Below are positions 13,153 through 21,227 of a stretch of 24,062 bases of DNA, in pieces. Every line of letters starts with the position of its first letter. Within the stretch, counting starts at the first letter, position 1. The translations under genes and the position numbers were made by a program. The notes under the pieces were generated by a model. It had not been told where the DNA came from. It ran no database searches and worked only from the letters and a program-made list of their open reading frames with translations. This stretch comes from an uncultured Solirubrobacteraceae bacterium (GTDB taxonomy: Bacteria; Actinomycetota; Thermoleophilia; Solirubrobacterales; Solirubrobacteraceae): contig CATPBV010000171.1 of assembly GCA_955652345.1 (NCBI GenBank), positions 1 to 24,062 on the forward strand, written 5' to 3'.

Positions 13153-14650
13153 ACAGCGCGGTCCGCTCGCACACGGTCTTCACGTCGCAGTAGAAATCGA
13201 AGGAGTGCCGCCCACCCTCCCGGCCGATCCCTGAGTCCCGGGCACCTCCGAAGGGCGTCTCGAGGTCGCGGACGTAGAAGCAGTTGACCCACACCGTGCC
13301 AGCGACGAGCGCCGCGCTGACCCGATCCGCGCGGCGCTCCGAGCCGGTGAAGATGGTGGCCGCGAGACCGTATTCGGTGCTGTTGGCCAGCTCGATCGCC
13401 TCGTGGTCGTCGTCGAAGCTCTGGAGCGTGAGCACCGGGCCGAATACCTCGCGCCGAAGGATCTCCGCCCCAGCCGGAATGTCGGTGAACAGCGTCGGCG
13501 CGTAGTAGAGCCCGCCGAGTGAATGCCCGCCGAACGCGAGCTTGGCACCAGCCGCGATCGCGCGCTCGACGTGGCCCGTGACTCGCTCGAGCGCCACGGG
13601 GTGGATCAGCGGTCCGTAGGTCGTATCCGGGTCACGCGGATCACCCACCCGGATCTCCTGGACGCGAGCGGCGAAGCGATCGAGGAAGTCGGTCAGGGCG
13701 CCGCGCGCCACCAGCAGCCGGGTGCCCGCGAGGCAGACCTGCCCTGAGTTGTCGTACTGGTAGGCCGCGGTCGCTGCGGCCGCGTCCAGGTCCGCATCGT
13801 CGAACACGATGAACGGGGACTTGCCGCCTAGCTCGAACGAAACCGGGGTCAGGTTGGCGGCGGCGTCGCTGTACACAGTCCGGGCGGTGGTGGGCGCGCC
13901 CGTGAACGCCACGCGGTCGACATCGCGGTGTCCGGTGAGCGGCGCCCCGGCGCCCGCCCCGGTCCCGTGCACGATGTTCAGCACACCGGGCGGAAGGCCC
14001 GCTTCCGCAGCCAGATCGCCGAGCATCGAGCAGGTGAGCGGCGCCCATTCCGGCGGCTTGAGCACGACGCTGTTACCCGCTGCCAGAGCCGGGCCAACGC
14101 GCCAGGTGGCGAGCATGAACGGCGCGTTCCACGGGGTCGAGATCGCCACCACCCCGCAGGGGTCGTACCTGACCCGGTTGCGCTCACCGCCGGGTAGGGT
14201 GCGCGGCGGCTCGTCGAGGCGCTCGACGGCGAAATCCGCGAAGAAGCGAACGTTGTTGGCGGCGCGGGGCAGGACCCGCAGCTGCATCGCCTCGAGCAGC
14301 GAGCCGTTGTCGATGCACTCCACCTTCGCGAGGTCGGGAACCGCGGCATCGATCGCCTCGGCGAGCCGCGTGAGCGGCTCGTGGCGACCCTCGGGCCCGA
14401 GCGCGGCCCACGCAGGAAAGGCCCGGCGCGCCGCGGCGACCGCGAGATCGACCTGAGCGCGGCCCCCGCCGGCGACCTCGGCCAGCTTCCAGGAGTCCCA
14501 ATCGATCGGGCTGCGCACTTCGAACCGCTCCTCGGAGCCGACGCGCCGGCCGTCGATGTAGTGGTCCAGGGGAATGCGGATGCCCTCGACGAGGCTCTCC
14601 GCTTTCGCGCTCACGGCGCGGAACGTTAGCCCGGCGGAGCGCTCGGCCAT
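13142..14650 (-). CDS. NAD-dependent aldehyde dehydrogenase, HpaE/DmpC-type muconic semialdehyde dehydrogenase
   Basis: ALDH-superfamily enzyme of about 502 residues that likely oxidises the ring-cleavage semialdehyde to the diacid. Visible catalytic parts are the STPWNAPF nucleotide-site segment (171-178), E273 in SFELGGKSP, and catalytic C306 in GQVCLAGTR. The C-terminus, TPFGGARDSGIGREGGRHSFDFY, resembles that of 5-carboxymethyl-2-hydroxymuconate (HpaE) and 2-hydroxymuconate (DmpC) semialdehyde dehydrogenases more than generic betaine or gamma-glutamyl aldehyde dehydrogenases. ATG 14650 is chosen; GTG 14614 is an alternative. Further upstream the frame runs into the divergent helicase gene and is a shadow. 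It is transcribed alone, convergent with the luciferase-like gene. No copy of the shared operator motif is seen upstream. Confidence 0.92.
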   Translation of the reverse strand: MAERSAGLTFRAVSAKAESLVEGIRIPLDHYIDGRRVGSEERFEVRSPIDWDSWKLAEVAGGGRAQVDLAVAAARRAFPAWAALGPEGRHEPLTRLAEAIDAAVPDLAKVECIDNGSLLEAMQLRVLPRAANNVRFFADFAVERLDEPPRTLPGGERNRVRYDPCGVVAISTPWNAPFMLATWRVGPALAAGNSVVLKPPEWAPLTCSMLGDLAAEAGLPPGVLNIVHGTGAGAGAPLTGHRDVDRVAFTGAPTTARTVYSDAAANLTPVSFELGGKSPFIVFDDADLDAAAATAAYQYDNSGQVCLAGTRLLVARGALTDFLDRFAARVQEIRVGDPRDPDTTYGPLIHPVALERVTGHVERAIAAGAKLAFGGHSLGGLYYAPTLFTDIPAGAEILRREVFGPVLTLQSFDDDHEAIELANSTEYGLAATIFTGSERRADRVSAALVAGTVWVNCFYVRDLETPFGGARDSGIGREGGRHSFDFYCDVKTVCERTALFSR

Positions 14651-14686
14651 GAGCTCGTGCCCCGCCGCGGGATAACGTCCGATCCG

Positions 14687-16846
14687 ATGGAGACGTTCGA
14701 GGCCGAGGTGATCATCCGCCGCGCGCGGTTCGTCAACGACGAGACAGGCTGGGCCGTGCTCGAAGGGAGCACCGCCGATGGCGCGACCGTCGTGCTCGTC
14801 GGCATGCTCCACCACCTCGATGAGCGCGAGCGGGCCGAGGTCGTCGGCACCTGGGTCAACGACAACCGCTTCGGGATGCAGGTCAAGGTTTCGCAGGCGA
14901 CGCCGCTCCCGCCCTCCGACGACGAGGCGCTGACGGCCTACCTGCGCCGGATCAAGCACGTCGGCGAGAAGCGCGCCCGCCGGCTGATCGAGCGCTTCCA
15001 CGGCGAGGACGTGCTCGCGGCGATCGACCGCGATCCTCCCGGCGTGCTTGCAGCGGCCGGGCTCCCCCGCGGCGCGATCGCGGAGGCGGTGAGCTCGTGG
15101 GAGCGGATCCGGGTGACGCGGCAGCTCCACCTGCTGCTCGCCCCCCACGGTCTCGCCTATCTGGTCACCAAGATCCACGAGGCGTTCGGCGACGGCGCCC
15201 ATCGCGTCGTCAGCGATCACCCGTACGAGCTCACCAGCGTGTTCGGAGTCGGGTTCCTGACCGCAGACCGGATCGCGCGGGGGATCGGCGCCGAGGTGGA
15301 CAGTCCCGAGCGTGCACGTGCCGGCGCAATCCACGTGCTCTCCGAGACGGAGCGGAGCGGCAGCACGTGCCTGCCTGCGCGGCAGCTGACCGCCTCATTG
15401 ACGGAGCTGCTTGGAACCGCGGTGGACGAGGATCTCATCGACGACCTCGTGACCAGAGGCGACCTCGTCCGCGACGACGGCTGGGTCTATCGCCGACAGA
15501 CCGCCGAGCTCGAGGCCGAGCTGGCAGAGCGAGTCGCCAATCTGGTGGCGGACCGTCCTGGAGGGCGGCTCGGCGAGCTCGGCCAGCAACCATGCGACGG
15601 CGTCGGGTCGGAGCTGACCCCTGAGCAGTGGACGGGGGTGGGGGGCGCCTTCGAGCACCGCCTGTCGCTGATCACCGGCGGCCCCGGCACCGGCAAGACC
15701 GCTTCGATCCGCGCGATCGCGGCGCTGTCGTCACGGCAGGGCGCACGTGTCCAGCTGGTCGCTCCCACCGGACGCGCCGCGGTGCGGATGAGCGAGGCGA
15801 GCGGGCTCACCGCGAGGACGGTGCATTCGGCGCTCGGCTGGATCCCGGGTGAAGGACCGACGCATGACGAGGACGACCCGCTGCCGTGCGATCTGCTGAT
15901 CGTCGATGAGACCTCGATGGCCAGCCTCGAGCTGCTGGTGACGCTCCTGCGGGCGGTCGGCACCCGCGCCCACGTGGTGCTCGTCGGGGACGCCGACCAG
16001 CTGGCTCCGGTGGGCGCCGGCAAGCCGTTCGCCGAGCTCGTCGCCTCTGGGATCGTCTACACCGCGCGGCTCACCCACATCTTCCGCCAGGCCGCAGGGA
16101 GCATGATCGTGCAGGGGGCGCATGCGATCCGCCGGGGAAAGCTTCCCGACTTCGCGGCGCCGCCCGAGATGCGGCGTGACCTGTTCCTGATCGAACGCGC
16201 CCAGCCAGAGAAGGCGCTGCGCGAGATCGTCGAGCTCGTGTGCGACCGGCTCCCCGCCCATTACGGAGTCGACCCGGTCGTCGACATCCAGGTGTTCGCC
16301 CCGGTTTATCGCGGCGAGCTTGGCATCGACGCGCTCAACGAGGCGCTCCGCGAGCGGCTGAACCCCGACGGCGAGCCGGTCCGTGGCGGGCGGCTTCGGA
16401 TCGGCGACAAGCTGATGATGACCGGGCGCAACCTCCACGATCTCGGACTGATGAACGGCACGCTGCTGCGTCTGCTCGACGAGGTCGAAGGCTCAGGCGG
16501 CGACGACGCGGCATTGCTCCTGGCCGGCGAGGGCGCCGTCTTTCGCCTCCCGCCCGAGGAGTCGCACGCGCTGCGTCTGGCGTATGCCTGTTCGGTGCAC
16601 CGCGGCCAGGGGATCGAGCTGCCGATCGCCGTGATCGTCGCTCACCGCGCCGCCGGGGCGTTCTTCCTGCGCCGCGAGATGCTCTACACGGCGGTCACGC
16701 GCGCCTCGCTGGCGACGGTGATCGTCGGGACTCGCGAGGCGCTCGCACGGGCGGTCAGCACGCCGGACACCGGCCGGAGGCACAGTCGGCTGGTCGAGCG
16801 GCTGGCCTCACTCGGACGGCGAGCGGCCGGCCCCGCCACCGCGTAG
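14687..16846 (+). CDS. recD2: RecD2-type ATP-dependent DNA helicase
   Basis: 5'-3' superfamily 1B helicase of about 719 residues. The N-terminal OB-like part (FEAEVIIRRARFVNDETGWAVLEG-type start) is followed by helix-hairpin-helix segments around residues 85-200, characteristic of RecD2 rather than RecBCD-associated RecD. The motor has Walker A GGPGTGKT (331-338), Walker B IVDETSM (D407, E408), motif III GDADQLAPVGAGKPF, and the C-terminal SVHRGQGIELPIAVI and LYTAVTRA motifs. ATG 14687 is taken as start because it begins directly with the conserved domain; GTG 14657 would add ten residues. It is divergent from the dehydrogenase with only a 36-bp gap and no strong promoter visible. It probably acts in DNA repair or replication-fork processing and is unrelated to the catabolic island. 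Confidence 0.93.
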   Translation: METFEAEVIIRRARFVNDETGWAVLEGSTADGATVVLVGMLHHLDERERAEVVGTWVNDNRFGMQVKVSQATPLPPSDDEALTAYLRRIKHVGEKRARRLIERFHGEDVLAAIDRDPPGVLAAAGLPRGAIAEAVSSWERIRVTRQLHLLLAPHGLAYLVTKIHEAFGDGAHRVVSDHPYELTSVFGVGFLTADRIARGIGAEVDSPERARAGAIHVLSETERSGSTCLPARQLTASLTELLGTAVDEDLIDDLVTRGDLVRDDGWVYRRQTAELEAELAERVANLVADRPGGRLGELGQQPCDGVGSELTPEQWTGVGGAFEHRLSLITGGPGTGKTASIRAIAALSSRQGARVQLVAPTGRAAVRMSEASGLTARTVHSALGWIPGEGPTHDEDDPLPCDLLIVDETSMASLELLVTLLRAVGTRAHVVLVGDADQLAPVGAGKPFAELVASGIVYTARLTHIFRQAAGSMIVQGAHAIRRGKLPDFAAPPEMRRDLFLIERAQPEKALREIVELVCDRLPAHYGVDPVVDIQVFAPVYRGELGIDALNEALRERLNPDGEPVRGGRLRIGDKLMMTGRNLHDLGLMNGTLLRLLDEVEGSGGDDAALLLAGEGAVFRLPPEESHALRLAYACSVHRGQGIELPIAVIVAHRAAGAFFLRREMLYTAVTRASLATVIVGTREALARAVSTPDTGRRHSRLVERLASLGRRAAGPATA

Positions 16847-16857
16847 GCTCCTGACTG

Positions 16858-17577
16858 GTGGCCGCACGCGCTGACAGCCCCCGCAAGCGACACGCGCTCG
16901 AGCTGTTCTCGGGCCTCCCGGCTCACTACGGCCGGATGGGCGCGATGCTCAGCTTCGGCCAGGACCCTCGCTGGCGACGGACGCTCGTGCAAGCGATCGC
17001 GCCCCAGCCCGGAGAGCGGGTGCTCGACGTCGCGACCGGGACGGGGCTCGTGGCGTTCGAGCTGGCCCACCGTGGGTGCGAGGTCGTGGGGGTCGATCAG
17101 AGCGAGGCCATGCTCGCCGGGGCCCGCGCCGCGCTCGAGCGGCGCCCATCGCTCGCGCACCGGGTCCGTTTCATCCGCGGCGAGGCCGAGGCACTGCCGT
17201 TCGAAGACGGCGAGTTCGACGCCCTCACCTTCACCTACCTGCTGCGCTACGTCGACGATCGGATGGCGACGATGCGCGAGCTCGCCCGCGTCGTCAAACC
17301 GGGGGGACGGATCGGCATGGTGGAGTTCGGCGTGCCCAGCGCTCCGGCGCTGCGGGTGGCCTGGAGGGTGCATACCCGAGCGGCGCTCCCGGCCGTCGGC
17401 AGCCTGGTTTCTGGAGCCTGGCGTGAGGTGGGTCGGTTCCTGGGTCCGAATATCGAACAGCTGCACGAGCACGAGCCAGACCTGGCGAGGCTGTGGGAGG
17501 CCGCCGGCATCACCGATGTCCGGCAGCGGGGCATGAGCTTCGGGGCCGGGCTCGTGATGTGGGGCACCGCCGGCTAG
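16858..17577 (+). CDS. UbiE/MenG-like SAM-dependent C-methyltransferase
   Basis: Class I methyltransferase of 239 residues. It has the UbiE-like lead-in LFSGLPAHYGRMGAMLSFGQDPRWRR (17-42), SAM motif I VLDVATGTG (54-62), an acidic strand end VVGVDQS, motif post-I GEAEALPFEDGEFDALTF and the VVKPGGRIGMVEFGVP segment. This resembles demethylmenaquinone or polyprenyl-benzoquinone methyltransferases. It starts at GTG 16858, 12 bp after the helicase stop, with no clear ribosome-binding site. The membrane protein gene follows after 2 bp, so the two are probably co-expressed. A quinone-methylating role is plausible, but small-molecule methyltransferases of other specificity share this layout. Confidence 0.85.
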   Translation: MAARADSPRKRHALELFSGLPAHYGRMGAMLSFGQDPRWRRTLVQAIAPQPGERVLDVATGTGLVAFELAHRGCEVVGVDQSEAMLAGARAALERRPSLAHRVRFIRGEAEALPFEDGEFDALTFTYLLRYVDDRMATMRELARVVKPGGRIGMVEFGVPSAPALRVAWRVHTRAALPAVGSLVSGAWREVGRFLGPNIEQLHEHEPDLARLWEAAGITDVRQRGMSFGAGLVMWGTAG

Positions 17578-17579
17578 GT

Positions 17580-18320
17580 ATGGCGACCGCGCCCCGCGAG
17601 CTCCAGGGTCCGGCGTTCTACGCGCTCCGGCGAGGCGGCTGGCGCGATCTTGCCACGCTCCTGCATCCCCCCTACACCGCCTGGCACCTCAGCTATGTGG
17701 CGCTCGGCGCGGCGGCCGCGCCGGTGATTCACCTGGATCGCCTCGGGGCCGCGCTGGGCGCGTTCTTCCTCGCGGTCGGCATCAGCGCCCACGCGCTCGA
17801 CGAGCTCCGCGGACGCCCGCTGAACACCGCGCTCGGACGCCGGACGCTGGTGGCGATGGCGACGCTGGCACTCGCAGGCGCGGTCGCCATTGGCGTCGCC
17901 GGGATGTTGATCGTCTCGCCGTTGCTGGCGCCGCTCGTGCTCGCCGGGGCGCTGATGGTCCTTGCCTACAACCTCGAGCTCGCGGGCGGCCGTTTCCACA
18001 ACGATGCGTCGTTCGCATTCGCCTGGGGCGCGTTCCCGGCGTTCACCGGCTACTTCGTGAACGCACTGACGATCCGGCCGGAAGGCATCCTCGTCGCGGG
18101 CGCGTGCTGCCTTCTGAGCGTCGCGCAGCGGCGGCTCAGCACTCCGGCGCGCGAGCTCCGTCGCCGGACGGCAACCGTGACGGGCGAGCAGGTGCTGAAC
18201 GATGGGCGCGTGATCGAGCTGACCGCTCAAAGGCTTGCGGATCCGCTGGAGGGGGCGCTGTCCGTGATGTGGATAGCGCTGGTCCTGCTCGCGGCCGCGC
18301 TGATCGCCGTTCGGATGTAG
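17580..18320 (+). CDS. Multi-pass membrane protein, possibly UbiA-like
   Basis: Not recognised with certainty. The 246-residue protein has a basic, soluble N-terminus followed by about seven hydrophobic segments: roughly residues 35-50, 55-70, 90-110, 113-130, 142-158, 165-180 and 226-245. Two polar motifs lie between helices, HALDELRGRPLNT (about 65-77) and YNLELAGGRFHND (about 128-140). Their placement after helices 2 and 4, with acidic and arginine residues, recalls the two Asp-rich prenyl-diphosphate loops of UbiA prenyltransferases, but the canonical NDxxDxxxD is absent. Proximity to the UbiE-like gene (2-bp gap) supports a lipid/quinone role. ATG 17580 is chosen because earlier codons are a shadow of the methyltransferase gene. 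Confidence 0.75.
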   Translation: MATAPRELQGPAFYALRRGGWRDLATLLHPPYTAWHLSYVALGAAAAPVIHLDRLGAALGAFFLAVGISAHALDELRGRPLNTALGRRTLVAMATLALAGAVAIGVAGMLIVSPLLAPLVLAGALMVLAYNLELAGGRFHNDASFAFAWGAFPAFTGYFVNALTIRPEGILVAGACCLLSVAQRRLSTPARELRRRTATVTGEQVLNDGRVIELTAQRLADPLEGALSVMWIALVLLAAALIAVRM

Positions 18321-18351
18321 CGATTTCCTGCCTCGTCGGTAGGTTTCGCAC

Positions 18352-18729
18352 ATGTATGTAGAAGGCCTGGATCACGTCCAGCTGGCGGCGCCGCCGGGAT
18401 GCGAGCCCGACGCGAGAAGGTTCTTCGGCGAGCTGCTCGGGCTGCGCGAGGTGCCCAAGCCCGCGTCGCTCGCTGCGCGAGGCGGTGTCTGGTTCTCGCT
18501 CGGCGACCAGGAGCTGCACATCGGCGTGCAAGAGCACTTCGTCGCGGCGGAGAAGGCACACCCCGCGCTGCGCGTGGATCCGGCCGGGCTCGAGTCACTG
18601 GCCGCGCGCTTGGTCAGCGCCGGGGTCGAGGTCTCGTGGGACGCTGAGCGCGAGGACATGCGACGCTTCTTCGCGCGCGATCCGTGGGGGAACCGAATCG
18701 AGCTGTGCGCGGGCTCGTCGCCGCCATGA
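18352..18729 (+). CDS. Small VOC (glyoxalase/bleomycin-resistance) family protein
   Basis: A 125-residue protein with a single VOC module. GLDHVQLAAPPG opens the first beta-alpha-beta unit with the metal-ligand-type histidine H8; ELHIGV carries a second histidine near residue 62; and the closing DPWGNRIEL gives the terminal glutamate near residue 117. Three of the usual four metal positions are therefore plausible. Members of this size are usually homodimeric lyases, isomerases or binding proteins; the substrate cannot be named. ATG 18352 is the only sensible start. The stop overlaps the next gene's ATG by 4 nt, linking it to the lipid acyltransferase. Confidence 0.88.
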   Translation: MYVEGLDHVQLAAPPGCEPDARRFFGELLGLREVPKPASLAARGGVWFSLGDQELHIGVQEHFVAAEKAHPALRVDPAGLESLAARLVSAGVEVSWDAEREDMRRFFARDPWGNRIELCAGSSPP

Positions 18730-19904
18730 CGCGCGCCTGGAGGCCCGCGCTCCTCTCGCCTGAGAGTGCCGTCGCGCTGGGAATGACGGTTTACGTCCGC
18801 TCGCGCTTTCGGCTTCGTTGTTACGGAGCCGAGCGCCTTAGCAGCGCGCCCGGGACGATCGTCGCCGTGAGCCACCGCAGCGACGATGACGTGCCGGTCC
18901 TGGCCGCCGCGCTTTACACGCAATGGGCCCGTGCAGTCGCGCAGGGACGGCCATGGCCGACGTTCGTCGCCCGCGACGACCTGTTCCTGCGCGGGTTCCT
19001 GGCGGGCTGGCAGCCTGGGCTCCCGATCGGCGTGCGGCGCGCGCTGTTCAGGATGCGGATCAGCCGTCCGCTCGAGCGGCTCCAGTGCGTCCCGGTTCGC
19101 GAGCCCCGCCGGATGCGGCTGGTGGAGCTGCTGCTCAGCGACCCCGATCGTGAGCTCGACGGGTGGCTTCCGGCCGAGCTCGAGCGTGCGCTCCTCAAGC
19201 GGGCCCGAGCACTGGGCCGGCCGCAGCCACGGGCCGGCGGCGAGGTGATCGACGCGGCGTACGCCGACGTGCTGTGGGAGCCGGTGGACCGCGACCAGAC
19301 CCACGATGCCACTGCGGCGTGGCGCGCCCACCTGGACCGCGCGGTCGCGGACTTCCGCCGGATCGTCGAGATCGTCAGACGAGGCGATCAGTTGGTGATC
19401 TTCCCCGAGGGCGACACCTCGCCCGACGGGCAGATCGGCCCGATCCGCCCCGGCCTCGGGACACTTGTTCGCCGCGGCGGAGCGCGGCTGATCCAACCGG
19501 TGTCGATCGCCTACGACCCGCTGGTGAGCGGCCGACCGCGCGCTTATGTAGCAGTCGCGCGGGCGCTCGAGATAACGAGTCCCACGTCGGGGCCCGGGAA
19601 CGGCGCGGAGCGAGGGCGCGCGGTCACCGAGGCCCTGCGAGAAGGCACTCCGCTCACACCCGGCCAGCTCGCAGCCAGCGCCCTCCATCGCGGGCTGACG
19701 ACCAACGCGTTTCTCGCCGAGGCCGAGGACTACCTGACGCATGCGCGCACGAGCGGTCGCCCGGTGGAGCCTGAGCTCGAGCGGCGGGGAAGCCGGCGGA
19801 TTCTGCTCGAAGCACTGCGCAGGGCAGACCGCCTGGGCACGCGAGACCCGCTGATCCAGCGCCTGGCCGGCGAGTTTCGCAGCGCGCACGAGACCCCCCC
19901 GTGA
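18726..19904 (+). CDS. PlsC-like lysophospholipid acyltransferase family protein
   Basis: Predicted membrane-associated acyltransferase of 392 residues, moving an acyl group to a glycerolipid or other polar acceptor. The H-x4-D catalytic motif is visible as HRSDDD (H50 to D55), and the substrate-binding motif appears as VIFPEGDTSPDG about 220 residues in. The interval between these motifs is longer than in ordinary PlsC (about 175 residues) because of an insertion rich in Arg/Glu, including LERALLKRARALGR, making it an atypical family member. A C-terminal helical extension of about 100 residues follows. ATG 18726 overlaps the VOC stop, and its own stop overlaps the next GTG by 4 nt. This forms a three-gene translationally coupled unit. 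Confidence 0.84.
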   Translation: MTRAWRPALLSPESAVALGMTVYVRSRFRLRCYGAERLSSAPGTIVAVSHRSDDDVPVLAAALYTQWARAVAQGRPWPTFVARDDLFLRGFLAGWQPGLPIGVRRALFRMRISRPLERLQCVPVREPRRMRLVELLLSDPDRELDGWLPAELERALLKRARALGRPQPRAGGEVIDAAYADVLWEPVDRDQTHDATAAWRAHLDRAVADFRRIVEIVRRGDQLVIFPEGDTSPDGQIGPIRPGLGTLVRRGGARLIQPVSIAYDPLVSGRPRAYVAVARALEITSPTSGPGNGAERGRAVTEALREGTPLTPGQLAASALHRGLTTNAFLAEAEDYLTHARTSGRPVEPELERRGSRRILLEALRRADRLGTRDPLIQRLAGEFRSAHETPP

Positions 19905-20911
19905 ACTCCCGCGGGCGCAGGCGCGCGGCGTTGCTCATCCTTGGCTCGGTGCTCGCGACCGTGGCCGTGGTCGCGATCATCGGCCAGGCCGCCCATTTCA
20001 CCGAGCTGCTGAGGCGACTCCGAGGCGCCTCGGTCGGATGGCTTGCGGTTTGCGCAGCCGGCCAGCTGTTGGCGTTGACCGGGTACATCGTCTCCTACCA
20101 GGCCGTGGCCCAGGTCTCGGATGGCCCGCGACTGCCGGCGAGCGTCGCCGTGCGCGTCGTCGGCCTGTCATTCGGGGCGTTTGCCGTCGCGACCGCGATC
20201 GGCGGCCTGTCGGTCGATTTCTGGGCGCTCTACGAGGCCGGCGATCCGCCGGTGATCGCGAGTGCGCGGGTGATTGCGGTCGAGACGATGCGTTGGGCGG
20301 TGCTGGCCGTCGCTCTGTTCGTAGCCGGTATCGCGGTCCTTCTGGGGGTGAGCAGCCGGCCGCCATGGCCGGTAGCGGCCGCCTGGGCAGCTGCGATGCC
20401 GGCCTGCTTCGCGGGTGCGTTCTGGATCAGCTCGTCGCCTCGCCGAGAGCGGTTCGCGCCCGGAAATGGTGGGCGTCTCCGACAGGCACTCGGCATCGCG
20501 ATCCAAGGACTCGTGTACCTGCGCGAGCTGATCGCCTCGCCTGGACCGCTGCGCCGGAGGGCGCTGTTTGGCGCGCTGATCTTCTGGCTGGGCGACCTGA
20601 TATGCGCCTACGCGGCGCTCCGCGCGTTCGGGACGGCGGTCGCGGTGATCGCGCTGATCCTCGGCTACGCCACCGGCTACCTCGCGGAGGCGCTGCCGCT
20701 CCCCGCCGGAGGGTCGGGCGGGATCGAGGCCGCGATGACCGGCGGGTTCGTGCTCGCAGGCGCCCCGCTCAGCAGCGCGCTCCTCGGGGCAGTGACGTTC
20801 CGGCTGTTCAACTTCTGGCTGCCCGCGCTGACAGCAGTTGCGTCGGCGCTCACAGTGCGCGGGCTTCGGGAGCGCCTCCAGGAGATCGCGGCCGCACGAC
20901 AGGCCTCATAG
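19901..20911 (+). CDS. Flippase-like integral membrane protein (LPG synthase TM domain family)
   Basis: A 336-residue polytopic protein of the UPF0104/lysylphosphatidylglycerol-synthase transmembrane-domain family. It has about eight hydrophobic helices and the characteristic C-terminal signature LPLPAGGSGGIEAAMTGGF (about 263-281) followed by a helix with RLFNFWLPAL. The soluble aminoacyltransferase domain of full MprF is missing, so it likely flips or handles lipids rather than synthesising lysyl-PG. The start GTG 19901 overlaps the acyltransferase stop (GTGA). Coupling to an acyltransferase supports a shared role in envelope lipid modification; the lipid is unknown. Confidence 0.88.
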   Translation: MNSRGRRRAALLILGSVLATVAVVAIIGQAAHFTELLRRLRGASVGWLAVCAAGQLLALTGYIVSYQAVAQVSDGPRLPASVAVRVVGLSFGAFAVATAIGGLSVDFWALYEAGDPPVIASARVIAVETMRWAVLAVALFVAGIAVLLGVSSRPPWPVAAAWAAAMPACFAGAFWISSSPRRERFAPGNGGRLRQALGIAIQGLVYLRELIASPGPLRRRALFGALIFWLGDLICAYAALRAFGTAVAVIALILGYATGYLAEALPLPAGGSGGIEAAMTGGFVLAGAPLSSALLGAVTFRLFNFWLPALTAVASALTVRGLRERLQEIAAARQAS

Positions 20912-20997
20912 GCCTCGGCGCCCCCCGGGAGGTGGCAGCGCGCACCTAACAGCTAGGCCGCCGCTGGCACGGGTAGTCTCGACCGCGAAGGTCAGTG

Positions 20998-21180
20998 GTG
21001 ACTCGAGGGACACGGATACTGCTGCTGGCGATCCTGTTGGTGATCGTGGTGCTGGTCGCCCTCGTGGTATTGGGCGTCCTGCCCGTCGCCATCATCTGGG
21101 TCATCGTGGGTGCCGTGGTGCTACTGCCCATGATGTCGATGGCGAAGGGTCGATCGTCGACTGGCCCCCGCGACATGTAG
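20998..21180 (+). CDS. Small two-helix membrane protein
   Basis: A peptide of about 60 residues with two back-to-back hydrophobic helices, ILLLAILLVIVVLVALVVLG and VAIIWVIVGAVVLLPMM, split by a proline (VLPVA), then a short basic tail KGRSSTGPRDM. Two adjacent GTG codons (20995 and 20998) can start it; a GAAGG lies a few bases upstream. I do not recognise a family. Hydrophobic periodicity and clean start/stop structure make it a likely real gene, though it could be spurious. It follows the flippase-like gene after about 85 bp that hold no other recognisable feature. Confidence 0.55.
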   Translation: MTRGTRILLLAILLVIVVLVALVVLGVLPVAIIWVIVGAVVLLPMMSMAKGRSSTGPRDM

Positions 21181-21227
21181 CGGTCCGCAGGTCGCGCAGG
21201 CCGTACGCGTGAGTCGTCAGCCTTCGA

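Noticed and set aside
14651..14686. Operator-like GGATAACGTCC between the dehydrogenase and helicase genes
   Set aside because: It resembles the dyad only loosely and lacks TGTATSC, so the match is within chance.
14651..15334. N-terminal extension of the dehydrogenase frame to 15334
   Set aside because: It runs antisense through the RecD2 gene and lacks ALDH similarity; ALDH sequence begins after 14650.
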